Counted from the stretch's first letter, positions 1 through 7,008 are shown. The stretch: 7,243 nucleotides of DNA from Pyrodictiaceae archaeon (GCA_015520245.1 WAQM01000175.1:1-7243), one strand, 5' to 3'. The notes: generated by a model not told the origin, from the letters alone. Made by a program: numbers and translations.

Positions 1-1554
1 ACCAACGCGTACTTCATCGCCATCAACGGCCCGGAGATCATGAGCAAGTACTACGGCGAGAGCGAGCAGAGGCTGAGGGAGATATTCGAGGAGGCCGAGA
101 GGAACGCCCCCGCCATCATATTCATCGACGAGATCGACGCGATAGCGCCGAGGAGGGAGGAGGTGACCGGCGAGGTCGAGAAGAGGGTGGTGGCTCAGCT
201 GCTCACCCTCATGGACGGCCTCAAGGAGAGGGGCCGCGTCATAGTCATAGGGGCCACGAACAGGCCGGACGCCGTCGACCCGGCGCTCAGGAGGCCCGGC
301 AGGTTCGACAGGGAGATCGAGATCAGGCCGCCCGACAAGAGGGCGAGGAAGGAGATCCTCCTCGTCCACACGAGGAACGTGCCGCTCTGCACCGAGGAGG
401 ACGCGAGGCAGGGCGTGTGCAGCGAGAACGACGTCGTCAACCTGGACAGGATAGCCGAGATGACCCACGGCTACACCGGCGCCGACCTCGCCGCCCTCGT
501 CAAGGAGGCCGCGATGAGCGCCCTCCGCAGGTTCCTGCGGACCGCCAAGATAGACCTCGAGAGGCCGATACCGACCGAGATGCTGAGGAAGCTCAAGGTG
601 ACCATGAGCGACTTCATGGAGGCGATGAAGTACGTGCAGCCCAGCCTCATAAGGGAGATCTACATAGAGGTCCCCGAGGTGCACTGGGAGGACATAGGCG
701 GCCTGGAGGACGTCAAGCAGCAGCTGAGGGAGGCCGTCGAGTGGCCCCTCAAGTACCCCGAGGTCTTCGAGTCGATGGGGATCAGGCCACCCAAGGGTAT
801 ACTCCTCTTCGGGCCGCCGGGCACCGGGAAGACGCTGCTCGCCAAGGCCGCCGCCACCGAGAGCGGCGCCAACTTCATAGCCGTGAGGGGCCCCGAGATC
901 CTCAGCAAGTGGGTCGGCGAGAGCGAGAAGGCGATCAGGGAGATCTTCCGCAAGGCGAGGCAGCACGCCCCGGCGATCATATTCATTGACGAGATAGACG
1001 CGATAGCGCCGGCGAGGGGCTTCGGGTACGACAGCAGCGGCGTAACGTACAGGATTGTGAACCAGCTGCTGGCGGAGATGGATGGTATAGTGCCGCTCAG
1101 CAATGTCGTGGTCATCGCGGCGACCAACAGGCCGGACATCCTGGACCCGGCGCTGCTCCGCCCCGGCCGCTTCGACAAGCTCATCTACGTGCCGCCTCCG
1201 GACAGGAGGGCGAGGCTCGAGATACTGAGGATCCACACCAGGAGGGTCCCGCTCGACGAGGACGTCGACCTCGAGTACATAGCTGACAAGACCGAGGGGT
1301 ACAGCGGCGCCGACTTGGAGGCCCTCGTCAGGGAGGCGGCGATGATAGCGCTGAGGGAGGAGGCGTCACGGATAGACGACCCGAGGAAGATCAAGGCGAA
1401 GCCGGTGGCGATGGACCACTTCCTGAAGGCCATGAAGGTCGTGAGGCCCTCGATAACCCCCGAGATGGTGAGGTTCTACGAGGAGTGGTACCAGCAGGCC
1501 AGGCAGCAGCTGCCGGGCTCGAAGATGTACCAGCCCAAGATGATCTACACGTAG
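1..1554 (+). CDS. cdc48: Cdc48/VAT-type AAA+ unfoldase, 3' part (5' end outside window)
   Basis: This is the last 517 residues of a double-ring AAA+ ATPase. The family (archaeal Cdc48/VAT, eukaryotic p97) forms cytosolic hexamers that unfold proteins, often for proteasomal degradation. The frame is open from base 1, so the ATG at 40 is internal. The N-terminal domain and D1 Walker A are missing because the window begins inside D1. D1 keeps Walker B (IIFIDE, 115-132) and the arginine-rich RRPGRFD segment. The D1-D2 linker leads to D2 Walker A (GPPGTGKT, 811-834, residues 271-278), Walker B (IIFIDE, 976-993) and LRPGRFD. Two oddities stand out. D1 carries a short insertion after HTRNVPL with C130 and C140, the only cysteines visible. 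The C-terminus is Ile-Tyr-Thr, which fits the HbYX proteasome-docking pattern. A small reading frame starts 14 nt after the stop, suggesting an operon. The family call is very secure; proteasome docking is inferred. Confidence 0.97.
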   Translation, partial: TNAYFIAINGPEIMSKYYGESEQRLREIFEEAERNAPAIIFIDEIDAIAPRREEVTGEVEKRVVAQLLTLMDGLKERGRVIVIGATNRPDAVDPALRRPGRFDREIEIRPPDKRARKEILLVHTRNVPLCTEEDARQGVCSENDVVNLDRIAEMTHGYTGADLAALVKEAAMSALRRFLRTAKIDLERPIPTEMLRKLKVTMSDFMEAMKYVQPSLIREIYIEVPEVHWEDIGGLEDVKQQLREAVEWPLKYPEVFESMGIRPPKGILLFGPPGTGKTLLAKAAATESGANFIAVRGPEILSKWVGESEKAIREIFRKARQHAPAIIFIDEIDAIAPARGFGYDSSGVTYRIVNQLLAEMDGIVPLSNVVVIAATNRPDILDPALLRPGRFDKLIYVPPPDRRARLEILRIHTRRVPLDEDVDLEYIADKTEGYSGADLEALVREAAMIALREEASRIDDPRKIKAKPVAMDHFLKAMKVVRPSITPEMVRFYEEWYQQARQQLPGSKMYQPKMIYT

Positions 1555-1568
1555 GGGGCGGGGCCGCC

Positions 1569-1799
1569 GTGTCCGAGAGCTGGAGGAGGATACCGCTCTA
1601 CTACGCGATCGTCGAGGAGCTCGAGAGGCGCGGCGGCACCGCGAAGGACGTCGAGCTCTACCGGGCGCTGAGGGAGCGCTTCGACGTGACGTACTCGGAC
1701 TTCCTCAAGGCGCTCATGGTCCTGGAGATGCAGGACGTGGTGTACGTCGAGACGCTCAGAGAGGACCTGCGCAACGTGAGGCTGTTAAGGAAGCCCTAA
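1569..1799 (+). CDS. Small winged-helix-like protein of unknown function (76 aa)
   Basis: I do not recognise this protein as a named family. I chose the GTG at 1569 because it lies just after the cdc48 stop and a G-rich stretch (1554-1563) sits about 5 nt upstream as a possible ribosome site. An ATG at 1485 in the same frame would add 28 residues read wholly from cdc48 coding DNA, so I rejected it. The predicted pattern is helix (about 8-20, LYYAIVEELERRGG), helix (about 26-36, DVELYRALRERF) and helix (about 40-52, YSDFLKALMVLE). A beta-like VVYVE and a charged wing-like segment ending in RLLRKP follow. This resembles a minimal winged helix-turn-helix. There is no signal peptide, membrane segment or cysteine. 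It sits between cdc48 and fen1 on the same strand. A DNA- or protein-binding adaptor role is possible but unproven. Confidence 0.8.
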   Translation: MSESWRRIPLYYAIVEELERRGGTAKDVELYRALRERFDVTYSDFLKALMVLEMQDVVYVETLREDLRNVRLLRKP

Positions 1800-1813
1800 C
1801 GCGGCCGGGGAGT

Positions 1814-1831
1814 GGGCGGACCGGCCCGCCC
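1814..1831 (+). other. Short G+C-rich inverted repeat ahead of fen1
   Basis: GGGCGG (1814-1819) and CCGCCC (1826-1831) are exact inverted complements around a 6-nt loop, in the 47-nt gap before the fen1 ATG. In RNA this would form a 6-bp all-G+C hairpin. No T-run follows, so it is not an intrinsic terminator. It might modulate translation or processing of fen1 from a cdc48 transcript, but such repeats arise easily in DNA this rich in G+C. Confidence 0.25.
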
Positions 1832-1846
1832 GCCGGGTGCGCCGCG

Positions 1847-2902
1847 ATGGGCGTCAACCTGAGGGAGATCATACCGGCTGAGGCCGTCAGGCAGATAAGC
1901 CTGGACGAGCTCAAGTGGAAGGTGGTGGCTATCGACGCCTACAACGCCCTCTACCAGTTCCTAGCCGCGATCAGACAGCCCGACGGCACGCCGCTCATGG
2001 ACAGGCAGGGCCGCGTCACCAGCCACCTGAGCGGCCTCTTCTACAGGACCGTGAACCTGGCCGAGCACGGCGTGAAGCCGGTCTACGTGTTCGACGGTAA
2101 GCCGCCCGAGATGAAGTACATCGAGATCGAGAGGAGGAGGAAGGTGAAGAGCGAGGCCGTGAGGAAGTACGAGGAGGCGGTGAGGAGGGGTGACACCGAG
2201 GCGGCCCGCCGCTACGCGCAGATGGCCTCCAAGCTCACGGACGATATGGTGAGGGAGGCGAAGAGGCTCCTGGACGCGATGGGGATACCATACGTCGAGG
2301 CGCCGGCGGAGGGCGAGGCGCAGGCCGCCTACCTGGCGCGCCGCGGCGATGCGTGGGCGGCCGCCAGCCAGGACTACGACTCGCTGCTGTTCGGGGCGCC
2401 CCGGCTCGTCCGCAACCTGGCGGTGACCGGCAGGAGGAAGCTGCCCAGAAAGGACGTCTACGTCGAGGTGTCGCCCGAACTCATCGAGCTCGACAAGCTG
2501 CTGAAGGTGCTCGGCATCACGAGGGAGCAGCTGATAGCCCTAGCCATACTGGTCGGGACGGACTACAACCCCGACGGGGTCAGGGGCGTGGGCCCCAAGA
2601 CGGCGCTGCGCATGGTGAAGTCCTACCGCGACCCGCTGAAGCTCATCGAGAGCCTGCCGAGGCACGAGTTCCCCGTGGACCCGAGGAGGATCTACGAGTA
2701 CTTCCTCGAGCCGCCGGTGACCGAGGACTACAGGATAGAGTGGCGCGAGCCCGACGAGAAGGCCGTCTACCAGATCCTGGTGGAGGAGCACGACTTCTCG
2801 CCGGACAGGGTGAGGTCGGCGCTCGAGAGGCTGCGAAGGGCCTACCGCGAGTACTTCAGGGGCAGGCAGTACGGCCTGGACGCGTGGCTTAGGAGGCGCT
2901 AG
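1847..2902 (+). CDS. fen: Flap endonuclease 1 (FEN1), 351 aa
   Basis: This is a structure-specific 5' nuclease that removes 5' flaps during Okazaki fragment maturation and base excision repair, working with PCNA. The length is normal for archaeal FEN1. The N-terminal [10 protein letters not shown] and the metal-binding acids of the XPG/FEN1 family are all in place: D30 (VVAIDAYN), D83 (VFDG), E155 and E157 (APAEGEA), D176 and D178 (SQDYDSL) and D239 (VGTDYN). The helix-hairpin-helix DNA-binding motif follows at about 244-258 ([15 protein letters not shown]). The C-terminus has a PCNA-interacting box, Q341-Y-G-L-D-A-W-L348 (2867-2890). The gene begins 47 nt after the small winged-helix-like gene; the gap is G+C-rich with only a weak ribosome-site candidate. 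The stop overlaps the pcm stop on the other strand. There is no sign of damage. Confidence 0.97.
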   Translation: MGVNLREIIPAEAVRQISLDELKWKVVAIDAYNALYQFLAAIRQPDGTPLMDRQGRVTSHLSGLFYRTVNLAEHGVKPVYVFDGKPPEMKYIEIERRRKVKSEAVRKYEEAVRRGDTEAARRYAQMASKLTDDMVREAKRLLDAMGIPYVEAPAEGEAQAAYLARRGDAWAAASQDYDSLLFGAPRLVRNLAVTGRRKLPRKDVYVEVSPELIELDKLLKVLGITREQLIALAILVGTDYNPDGVRGVGPKTALRMVKSYRDPLKLIESLPRHEFPVDPRRIYEYFLEPPVTEDYRIEWREPDEKAVYQILVEEHDFSPDRVRSALERLRRAYREYFRGRQYGLDAWLRRR

Positions 2903-3621
2903 ACCCCCTTCTCCTTCCAGCCGTACTCGCCTATCAGCGGTACGAATAGGCAGCTGGTCACCGGCCTCGCCTCGACGCTCCCGTCCTCCCTCTTGACCAC
3001 GACGTAGAGGTACTGGAGGTACCTGTCGCCGACGGGTATGACCATTATGCCCCCCGGCTTAAGCTGCTCCAGCAGCGGCCTCGGGATGTCGGGCGCGGCG
3101 GCGGTGACGACTATCCGGTCGTAGGGCGCCTCGGGCTCGTAGCCCAGGCTCCCGTCGCCGACCACCACCTTGACTCGGTCGGCGTAGCCCAGCCTCTCGA
3201 GGGTCCTCCGCGCCCGCTCGGCGAGCTCGGGTATCCTCTCTATCGTGACCACGCGCCCCCACCTCTCGCGCGGCTGGTCCCGTGGCGCCACGATCTCGGC
3301 CATGACGGCGGCGTGGTAGCCGGAGCCCGTCCCCACCTCGAGGACCTTGTGGCCCGGCTCCAGCCTGGCCTCCTCGCACATCATCGCGACCATGTGGGGG
3401 GCGCTTATGGTCTGGCCGCAGCCTATCGGGAGCGGGTTGTCGTCGTAGGCGTGGCACCTCAGCTCGGGCGGCACGAACTCCTCGCGGGGGACGCTAAGCA
3501 TCGCCCTGTAGACCCGCTCGCTGCGTATCACCCCCTCCCTCCTCAGCGCCTCCAGCAGCTCGCGCTTCCTCCTACGCAGCTCCTCGTCGGTGCAACTGCG
3601 CCGCCCCAGCGGCACCAGCAT
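2899..3621 (-). CDS. pcm: Protein-L-isoaspartate O-methyltransferase, 240 aa
   Basis: This enzyme transfers methyl from S-adenosylmethionine to isoaspartyl residues, starting repair of age- and heat-damaged proteins in the cytosol. With the ATG at 3619-3621, family landmarks are the substrate-site segment [16 protein letters not shown] (66-81), SAM motif [14 protein letters not shown] (93-105), [14 protein letters not shown] (125-138), [20 protein letters not shown] (155-174) and the C-terminal [13 protein letters not shown] (227-239). These closely resemble the Pyrococcus-type enzymes as I remember them. A short Arg-rich loop (about 113-122) lies between motif I and the next strand. The frame stays open upstream to 3828, but that stretch has no family features and would run into the opposing DUF371 gene. 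A G-rich tract just upstream can serve as a ribosome site; GTG at codon 3 is an alternative start. The gene is convergent with fen1 and divergent from the DUF371 gene. Confidence 0.95.
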   Translation of the reverse strand: MLVPLGRRSCTDEELRRRKRELLEALRREGVIRSERVYRAMLSVPREEFVPPELRCHAYDDNPLPIGCGQTISAPHMVAMMCEEARLEPGHKVLEVGTGSGYHAAVMAEIVAPRDQPRERWGRVVTIERIPELAERARRTLERLGYADRVKVVVGDGSLGYEPEAPYDRIVVTAAAPDIPRPLLEQLKPGGIMVIPVGDRYLQYLYVVVKREDGSVEARPVTSCLFVPLIGEYGWKEKGV

Positions 3622-3705
3622 GGCGCCCGCCCCTACGGGTATAGCGGCGCGCCAGCCGCCCCGTGCCGGGGCGAGAGCGTGGGAGCAGGCTATCAAGGTA
3701 CTGTC

Positions 3706-4095
3706 GTGGTCTGGTGCCGAGGCCATCCCAATGTGCAGCTGCTCCACGAGACCACCCTGGAGGCGACCGGCGAGCCGCGGCTGACGCCGCGCGGCGACTG
3801 CATAGCGTGCGTGTCCGCGCGCGTCCACGTCGAGGGCAGGTGCGAGGGCCTGGCCCGCGGGCTCATCGTGGCCCTCAACCCGTGGCTAGGCGTCCGCGAG
3901 GTGCAGTTCACGGGCGTGGCCTGCGACTGCTCCAAGCCCGTGATACGCAGGAGCGGCACGTGCTCGGGCTGCATCGCGTGCCGGGCGAGCGTCTCGGCCA
4001 GGGACCTCTCGCACCTCCGCCAGCTCCTGTCCTCGCCGTTCACGCGCGTGGTGCTCGTCGTCAGCTTCTACGCGGCCAGCGAGGACCAGCATTAA
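3706..4095 (+). CDS. DUF371 family protein, cysteine-rich (129 aa)
   Basis: This matches the archaeal DUF371 family, whose function is unknown. The recognisable blocks, from memory of the family, are RGHPNV (5-10), the HETTLE segment (near 14-19), LTPRGDCI (26-33), a central strand region, and VIRRS followed by a C-terminal R-A-x-x-x-A-x-DL segment (about 79-101). I favour the GTG at 3706 because the GHPN block usually sits a few residues from the N-terminus and AAGGT (3695-3699) lies 6 nt upstream. A GTG at 3679 would add 9 residues. The frame is open back to 3313, but that part is antisense to pcm. The oddity is nine cysteines: C4, C32, C35, C46, C73, C75, C86, C89 and C92, forming CxxC, CxC and CxxCxxC groups. 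As I recall, the family normally keeps only about one or two. nadK follows 46 nt later. Confidence 0.85.
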   Translation: MVWCRGHPNVQLLHETTLEATGEPRLTPRGDCIACVSARVHVEGRCEGLARGLIVALNPWLGVREVQFTGVACDCSKPVIRRSGTCSGCIACRASVSARDLSHLRQLLSSPFTRVVLVVSFYAASEDQH

Positions 4096-4097
4096 AT
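4091..4097 (+). promoter_or_regulatory. Possible TATA box for nadK
   Basis: ATTAAAT is the only A/T-rich patch between the DUF371 gene and nadK, and it overlaps the DUF371 TAA stop. An archaeal start site about 25 nt downstream would fall near 4120, leaving a leader of about 20 nt that includes the nadK ribosome site. The spacing is plausible, but no clear BRE is visible and co-transcription with the DUF371 gene is equally possible. Confidence 0.3.
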
Positions 4098-4130
4098 CCG
4101 GACGGGCGTCCCGAGGTACCGGCGCGCCCC

Positions 4131-4135
4131 GGTGA
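4131..4135 (+). promoter_or_regulatory. Ribosome binding site fixing the nadK GTG start
   Basis: GGTGA matches the archaeal Shine-Dalgarno consensus (part of GGAGGTGA). It sits 6 nt before the GTG at 4142, which supports that codon as the start of NAD kinase. Confidence 0.65.
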
Positions 4136-4141
4136 AAGCTG

Positions 4142-4972
4142 GTGGACTTCATAGGCGTCTACGCTCGCACGGATAGCGTCGACGCGATCAGGCTCGTCAA
4201 GCACGTCTACCAGCTGCTCCTAGACATGGGCGTGGACGTGAGGGTCGAGGTGTCGCTCCTCCCCTACCTAGACGGTGGCGGCTACCGCTACTTCGACGTG
4301 AGGCACACCGTCCCCAGCAAGGTGGTGCTGATAGGCGGCGACGGCACGCTGCTGAGGTTCCTATGCCTGGTCGGCGACAGACCCTCGCCCGTCATCCACC
4401 CAATAAAGGTGGGGCGCAAGGGCTTCTTCTTCGAGCTCGACGTCTACCAGGGCGTTGAGAGGCTGCGCGACTTCGTGGAAGAGAGGTACCGCGTCGAGGC
4501 CCTCCACCGCGTCCGCGTCGAGGTCGAACGTATGGGCGGGGTCGACAGGGTCCACGCCGCCCTGAACGAGGCTGCGGTCGTGGCCCCAGGCTCCAAGACC
4601 GTGACGCTGCGGGTGGAGGTTGATGGCGAGCCCGTGTTCGAGAACATAGAGGGCGACGGCGTGATAGTGGCGTCGCCCGCCGGCTCGACCGCCTACTCGC
4701 TCAGCGCGGGGGGCCCAATCCTCGACCGCAGCCTGCGCGCGATGATAATCACGCCGGTGAACCCAACCACGTGGGCGAGGCCCGTGGTCGTGTCGGGCGA
4801 GGCGGTGGTCAGGGTCACGCTGCTGAGGGCCAGCAGGCCCCCCAGCCTCTTCATCGACGGCCAGGTGTTCACCAGGCTGCGACGCGGCGACGGGTTTAGG
4901 GCCACCCTCTCGAGGCACCCGGCGTTGCTGGCGCGCTACGGCCGCAGCCGCAGGGTCGTCATACCCTACTAG
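4142..4972 (+). CDS. nadK: NAD kinase, 276 aa
   Basis: This cytosolic enzyme phosphorylates NAD to NADP (ATP/polyphosphate NAD kinase family). Its hallmark GGDGT motif is at residues 65-69 with catalytic D67. The NE motif (ALNEAAV, N142-E143), the glycine-rich nucleotide segment GDGVIVASPAGSTAYSLSAG (171-190) and the FIDGQ motif near the C-terminus (237-241) are all present and in order. Length is typical for archaeal members. The start is GTG, backed by a GGTGA ribosome site. The gene lies 46 nt after the DUF371 gene on the same strand. Its TAG overlaps the stop of the convergent RNA methyltransferase gene within one CTAG. No truncation or missing key residue was seen. Confidence 0.95.
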   Translation: MDFIGVYARTDSVDAIRLVKHVYQLLLDMGVDVRVEVSLLPYLDGGGYRYFDVRHTVPSKVVLIGGDGTLLRFLCLVGDRPSPVIHPIKVGRKGFFFELDVYQGVERLRDFVEERYRVEALHRVRVEVERMGGVDRVHAALNEAAVVAPGSKTVTLRVEVDGEPVFENIEGDGVIVASPAGSTAYSLSAGGPILDRSLRAMIITPVNPTTWARPVVVSGEAVVRVTLLRASRPPSLFIDGQVFTRLRRGDGFRATLSRHPALLARYGRSRRVVIPY

Positions 4973-6168
4973 CCGCGGCCGCACGGCTTCCGCAGCAGGG
5001 CGATGAAGTGCCCGGGCATGCCGTGGACGTGGGGGTGGAAGCGGACGGCCTCCGGGAGCCCTAGCCCCCTGGACGACCGGGGGTGCCTCAACGGGGGCTC
5101 CTCAACCCTGAGCCCCAGGCTCTCGGCGAACGCCACCACCTCCTCGTTCTCGGCCGCGGTCACGGTGCAGGTCGAGTAGACCATCACGCCACAGGGCGCC
5201 AGGAGCCTCGCCGCCACCTTGACGAACTGCCTCTGGTACTCGGCCGCGCTGGCCACGTCCCTGCCCGACTTCTCGTCGTACACCTTGGGCACGACGCCCA
5301 GGGCCGTGCAGGGCGGGTCCAGGATCAGCGCGTCGACCCTCCCCACGAGCTCCGGGAAGTCCACGTCGAGGTAGCGTGAGTCCGCCCTAATCACCCTCAC
5401 CCTATCCAGGTGCCCGAGGCGCTTAAGCTCGTCCCGCATCCTGTCCAGCTTCCTCCGCGAGTGGTCGAAGGCGTAGATCGCGGCCCCGCGCGCGCCGAGC
5501 AGCTCGACGGCGTGGCCCGTCTTCCCGCCCGGCGCGGCGCACATGTCGACGACCAGCCGTGGGGGGCGCTCGAGGGCCTCGGCGAGCAGCCTGGTGGTGA
5601 GGATCGACGGCAGCGACTGCTCATAGATCGCCCCCTCGGCGTGGAGGCGGGTATCGCGCAGGCTGGGCACGCGGTACAGGGGCCTCACGTTGCGCGCCAC
5701 GAGCCCGCGGCCGCGCTGCACAGCCTCCAGGTCCTCGACCACGAGCAACGCGACCGCGAGGTCGGGCGCGGCTGCGGGGACGGCTACGGCCTCGCCGCCG
5801 GTCCTGCACTCGCCCCTAACCTCGACGACCCCGGGCCCGTAGACGTGGGCCCCCATCATGACGCTCTCGGCCGTGCGCTTGTCGACGACGATGGTGCAGT
5901 CGGCGGCCGCCTCGATCCTGCTCGGCCCCCCCACGGGGAGCCACACGGCCTCAGCCACGACCTCGTCCACGTAGGCCCGGTGGCCCATCGCCCGCAGCTC
6001 GTCCACCACCTCGCCCGGGTCGGCCCGCAGCGTGTTGACCCGCACGTAGTAGCGCTCGGGCGGCCTAACGAGCCACTCGAGGAAAACGCGGTACGCCCTC
6101 CCGTAGACCCTCCTCAGCTCCTCCACGAGCCCCTCGTCGTAGCGCAGGACGGCGGGGCCCGCCACCAT
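4969..6168 (-). CDS. NSUN-family RNA (cytosine-5)-methyltransferase with PUA domain, 399 aa
   Basis: This is a SAM-dependent RNA m5C methyltransferase. The N-terminal part (1-75) includes YYVRVNTLRAD, typical of the NSUN/RsmB N-domain. Residues about 80-165 look like an inserted PUA RNA-binding domain (VMMGAHVYGPGVVEV). The catalytic domain follows: motif I VVDMCAAPGGKT (206-217), SAM-binding acid D235 (YAFDHS), motif IV DPPCTALG (284-291, C287) and motif VI STC (332-334, nucleophile C334). It ends in the C-terminal HGMPGHFIALLRK (382-394). The layout resembles archaeal NSUN6, known to make m5C72 in some tRNAs; tRNA as substrate is inferred. The ATG lies 10 nt after the upstream enoyl-CoA hydratase stop, so the two are probably co-transcribed. 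The stop overlaps that of nadK. Confidence 0.93.
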   Translation of the reverse strand: MVAGPAVLRYDEGLVEELRRVYGRAYRVFLEWLVRPPERYYVRVNTLRADPGEVVDELRAMGHRAYVDEVVAEAVWLPVGGPSRIEAAADCTIVVDKRTAESVMMGAHVYGPGVVEVRGECRTGGEAVAVPAAAPDLAVALLVVEDLEAVQRGRGLVARNVRPLYRVPSLRDTRLHAEGAIYEQSLPSILTTRLLAEALERPPRLVVDMCAAPGGKTGHAVELLGARGAAIYAFDHSRRKLDRMRDELKRLGHLDRVRVIRADSRYLDVDFPELVGRVDALILDPPCTALGVVPKVYDEKSGRDVASAAEYQRQFVKVAARLLAPCGVMVYSTCTVTAAENEEVVAFAESLGLRVEEPPLRHPRSSRGLGLPEAVRFHPHVHGMPGHFIALLRKPCGRG

Positions 6169-6178
6169 CGGGCCCGTG

Positions 6179-6183
6179 TCACC
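6179..6183 (-). promoter_or_regulatory. Ribosome binding site of the NSUN gene, embedded in the upstream stop
   Basis: Read on the minus strand, the last codon and stop of the enoyl-CoA hydratase gene (TGG TGA) spell GGTGA, an archaeal Shine-Dalgarno core. It lies 10 nt before the ATG of the RNA methyltransferase. A ribosome ending the first gene would sit on this site, which suggests translational coupling. Confidence 0.5.
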
Positions 6184-6952
6184 ACTCGTAGCGAGGCTTC
6201 TGCTTGGCCTTGAACGCCCTGGCCGCCTCGAGGAACGTCGAGGTCCTCGCTAGCCTCTCCAGCTCGCTGAGCCCGTGCTCGAGGGCCGCCCTGAGGTGCA
6301 GGCGCACGAGCCTGCGGAAGCTCACGACCGCCTGCGGGGCGTTCTCGAGCACCCGCTCGGCGAGCGTTCTCAGCGCCGCGGAGAGATCCTCAGCGCTGTC
6401 GACGAGCGACGACACTATGCCCAGCTGGTGGGCCTCCTCGGCCGTGAGGGGCGTGGCGGTGAGCGCTAGGTACATGGCTCTGTGGAGGCCGAGCACCCAG
6501 GGGCCGATAGCCGAGAGCGCCGGCGCCACGAGCCCCCAGCGGGCCTCGGACCACACGAGCCTCGCCGTCCTTACGGCCGCCACAAGGTCTGCGGCCCAGA
6601 CCAGCTCCGCGCCGCCACCGTAGGCGTCACCGTTGAGCCCCAAGAGGACGGGCTTCGGGTAGTCGATGAGCCTCCTGAAGACCTTACCCAGCAGGGCGAA
6701 GAGCTCGGCCGCCTCGTCCGGCGTGGAGGCCGAGGCGGCCTCCGCGAGGTCTATGCCGGCGCTGAAGAGCCTGCCGCGCCCCGTTAGGGCGACGACCTTG
6801 GCCTTGGCCTCGCCCTCGAGCTCGTCCAGAGCCTTCAGAAGGTCGGTGAGCAGCGCGCGGTTCATCGCGTTCAGCTTCTCGGGCCTGTTGAGGACCGCGA
6901 CACCGAGGGGAGGGTCGACCACAGTCTCGACGAGGGCCGCCAAGACCACCAC
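6179..6952 (-). CDS. Enoyl-CoA hydratase/isomerase (crotonase) family protein, 257 aa
   Basis: This is a crotonase-fold enzyme. The family typically hydrates or isomerises enoyl-CoA thioesters, and the exact substrate cannot be read from sequence. Residues 18-30 (VAVLNRPEKLNAM) are the N-terminal signature. FSAGIDLAE (63-71) and NGDAYGGGAEL (107-117) form the oxyanion hole. E116 aligns with the first catalytic glutamate of rat crotonase, and E136 (WSEARWGLVAP) with the second, so hydratase chemistry is plausible. The C-terminus has AFKAKQKPRYEW, matching the usual AF-x-x-K-x-x-P ending. I chose the GTG at 6950-6952, which has GGGGAG (6962-6967, minus strand) 9 nt upstream; the next codon is also GTG. 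It is the first gene of a leftward pair and shares its upstream region with the ABC transporter gene. Confidence 0.92.
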   Translation of the reverse strand: MVVLAALVETVVDPPLGVAVLNRPEKLNAMNRALLTDLLKALDELEGEAKAKVVALTGRGRLFSAGIDLAEAASASTPDEAAELFALLGKVFRRLIDYPKPVLLGLNGDAYGGGAELVWAADLVAAVRTARLVWSEARWGLVAPALSAIGPWVLGLHRAMYLALTATPLTAEEAHQLGIVSSLVDSAEDLSAALRTLAERVLENAPQAVVSFRRLVRLHLRAALEHGLSELERLARTSTFLEAARAFKAKQKPRYEW

Positions 6953-7000
6953 GCCCTGCGACTCCCCACGGGCCTGGCGGGGTCGCCGGCTCGGAGAGGG

Positions 7001-7008
7001 TAAAATTA
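7001..7008 (-). promoter_or_regulatory. Probable TATA box of the enoyl-CoA hydratase operon
   Basis: TAAAATTA (TAATTTTA on the minus strand) stands out in a very G+C-rich gap. On the minus strand, initiation about 25 nt downstream would fall near 6978, giving a leader of about 26 nt with the GGGGAG ribosome site at 6967-6962 before the GTG at 6952. On the plus strand the same box would leave a leader of about 57 nt before the transporter gene. It may serve either or both directions. Confidence 0.45.

Noticed and set aside
417..989. Open frame of 190 codons within cdc48 in another frame
   Set aside because: Composition is dominated by Arg, Gly, Gln and Asp with low complexity, typical of an off-frame reading of G+C-rich DNA. 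The overlapping cdc48 frame is unmistakable.
1797..1810. 14-nt near-repeat TA(A/G)CGCGGCCGGGG also at 7067-7080, both upstream of genes
   Set aside because: The match is 13 of 14, but the sequence is almost all G and C, the distances to the following start codons differ (36 and 7 nt), and such matches are likely by chance here.
3313..3678. Upstream extension of the DUF371 reading frame
   Set aside because: It is antisense to pcm coding sequence and has no resemblance to DUF371 or any family; the family's conserved start lies near 3706.
3622..3828. Upstream extension of the pcm reading frame on the minus strand
   Set aside because: This stretch has no methyltransferase features and would overlap the opposing DUF371 gene; the 240-residue form already covers the family.
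5410..6213. Long open frame (267 codons) on the plus strand opposite the NSUN gene
   Set aside because: Its translation is rich in His, Pro, Arg and Gly with no family motifs, as expected antisense to a G+C-rich gene. The minus strand encodes a complete methyltransferase with every catalytic motif.
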